From Dorea sp. (lineage in GTDB: Bacteria > Bacillota_A > Clostridia > Lachnospirales > Lachnospiraceae): 5,624 nucleotides of DNA. A program made the position numbers and the translations under genes. Numbering within the stretch: the first letter of the stretch is position 1; every line of letters starts with the position of its first letter. The notes under the pieces were generated by a model. It was not told the origin of the DNA and did not search any database. It saw only the letters and a program-made list of their open reading frames with translations. The stretch covers positions 1 to 5,624 of the forward strand of contig JAEDLC010000113.1 of assembly GCA_016295505.1 (NCBI GenBank), in the 5' to 3' direction. Below are positions 5,215 to 5,624 of the stretch, one piece after another.

Positions 5215-5223
5215 CTCATCATT

Positions 5224-5624
5224 CTAATAACTCATCACTTTCCCGAATACATATCTCGGAAGGCCTCCGTATTTTTCTGTCTTTGTAAGAATCTCATATC
5301 CAAGCTTCAAGAAGTTATTGACACTGTATACATTATCCGGATGCGCTGTCCCCATAAGATAATGATATCCTTTTTGTTTCAGAATACTTTCTCCCCGGGC
5401 CATCAGCTCCTTCTGAATCCCTCTTCCTCGATAATCCGGATGAACCGCCGCCGATTCCATATGCGCAACCTGATGCAGCTTTTCATTCGCCAGATCCCAG
5501 TATTTCCCCAGGTTGTCTTCTGCATCCCCGGGATATCGTGCAATGAAGAATCCCTCCAGCTGATCCTCCTCTACTGCTTTCAATATAAATCCCTCTTCCG
5601 TAAGATGCCTTCTCACAAATGCTT
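5224..5624 (-). CDS. GNAT-family N-acetyltransferase, N-terminus beyond window
   Basis: Predicted cytoplasmic acetyl-CoA-dependent N-acetyltransferase; substrate unknown. The acetyl-CoA-binding motif A is clear: MESAAVHPDYRGRGIQKELM, with the R-G-x-G-type pyrophosphate loop in YRGRGIQKEL, numbered about 63-72 from Val 5616. Motif B follows with TAHPDNVYSVNNFLKLGYE, the usual Asn-rich stretch before the FxxxGYE turn. A GTG at 5616 could be read as a start, but the frame stays open through Ala and Phe codons to the right edge, no binding site precedes it, and the first strand and helix of the GNAT fold would be missing. I therefore treat the gene as 5' partial; only about 130 of perhaps 150-200 residues are seen. 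It ends in MSY and is followed by its own hairpin terminator, so it is probably not part of the sigma operon. Confidence 0.88.
   Translation of the reverse strand, partial: AFVRRHLTEEGFILKAVEEDQLEGFFIARYPGDAEDNLGKYWDLANEKLHQVAHMESAAVHPDYRGRGIQKELMARGESILKQKGYHYLMGTAHPDNVYSVNNFLKLGYEILTKTEKYGGLPRYVFGKVMSY

Noticed and set aside
5616..5616. GTG 5616 as the start of the GNAT gene
   Set aside because: The frame stays open to the edge, there is no visible binding site, and the fold would lack its first elements.

Overview
The window reads as chromosome of a low-to-moderate GC Gram-positive bacterium, most likely an anaerobic Clostridia member of the Lachnospiraceae type. The grounds are AT-rich intergenic DNA, very strong AAGGAGGTGA-type ribosome binding sites, extended -10 promoters (TGnTATAAT), and short ECF sigma factors paired with zf-HC2 membrane anti-sigma factors. 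The placement is inference from gene style; no marker gene is present.

Layout, left to right. Positions 1-1220 hold an ECF sigma factor and its zf-HC2 anti-sigma factor on the minus strand, the latter running to the left edge. Positions 1241-1611 are non-coding, with AGATAG/CTATCT inverted repeats and a plus-strand terminator that serves no visible gene. A class I SAM-dependent methyltransferase of the RlmI-like COG1092 group follows on the plus strand (1688-2554) behind an extended -10 promoter. A long hairpin at 2568-2630 separates it from a convergent minus-strand unit: a HAD phosphatase/phosphomutase-like gene (2649-3299) preceded by a 53-codon small gene (3346-3507) with an excellent ribosome binding site and an extended -10 promoter. 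Next comes a second sigma/anti-sigma pair (3648-5129, minus strand), then a GNAT acetyltransferase cut by the right edge (5224-5624, minus strand) with its own terminator.

The main theme is two paralogous sigma/anti-sigma switches in under 6 kb, facing the same way and separated by unrelated housekeeping-type genes. Both sigma genes carry the identical decamer TGTAACGAAA about 40-60 bases before their start codons, the right place for an autoregulated ECF -35 element. This suggests that each pair controls itself and perhaps the other. The anti-sigma factors share the cytoplasmic zinc-binding module and one membrane span, but their extracytoplasmic parts differ in length and sequence, so they probably sense different signals.

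The second sigma gene probably starts at TTG 5129, because the upstream in-frame GTG lies inside its Shine-Dalgarno sequence. I see no CRISPR array, tRNA, rRNA, insertion sequence, phage gene or defence system, and no clear sign of a wholly new multi-gene system. The less ordinary items are the paired regulators with a shared promoter motif, the small gene with repeats in its leader, and the structured non-coding stretch.
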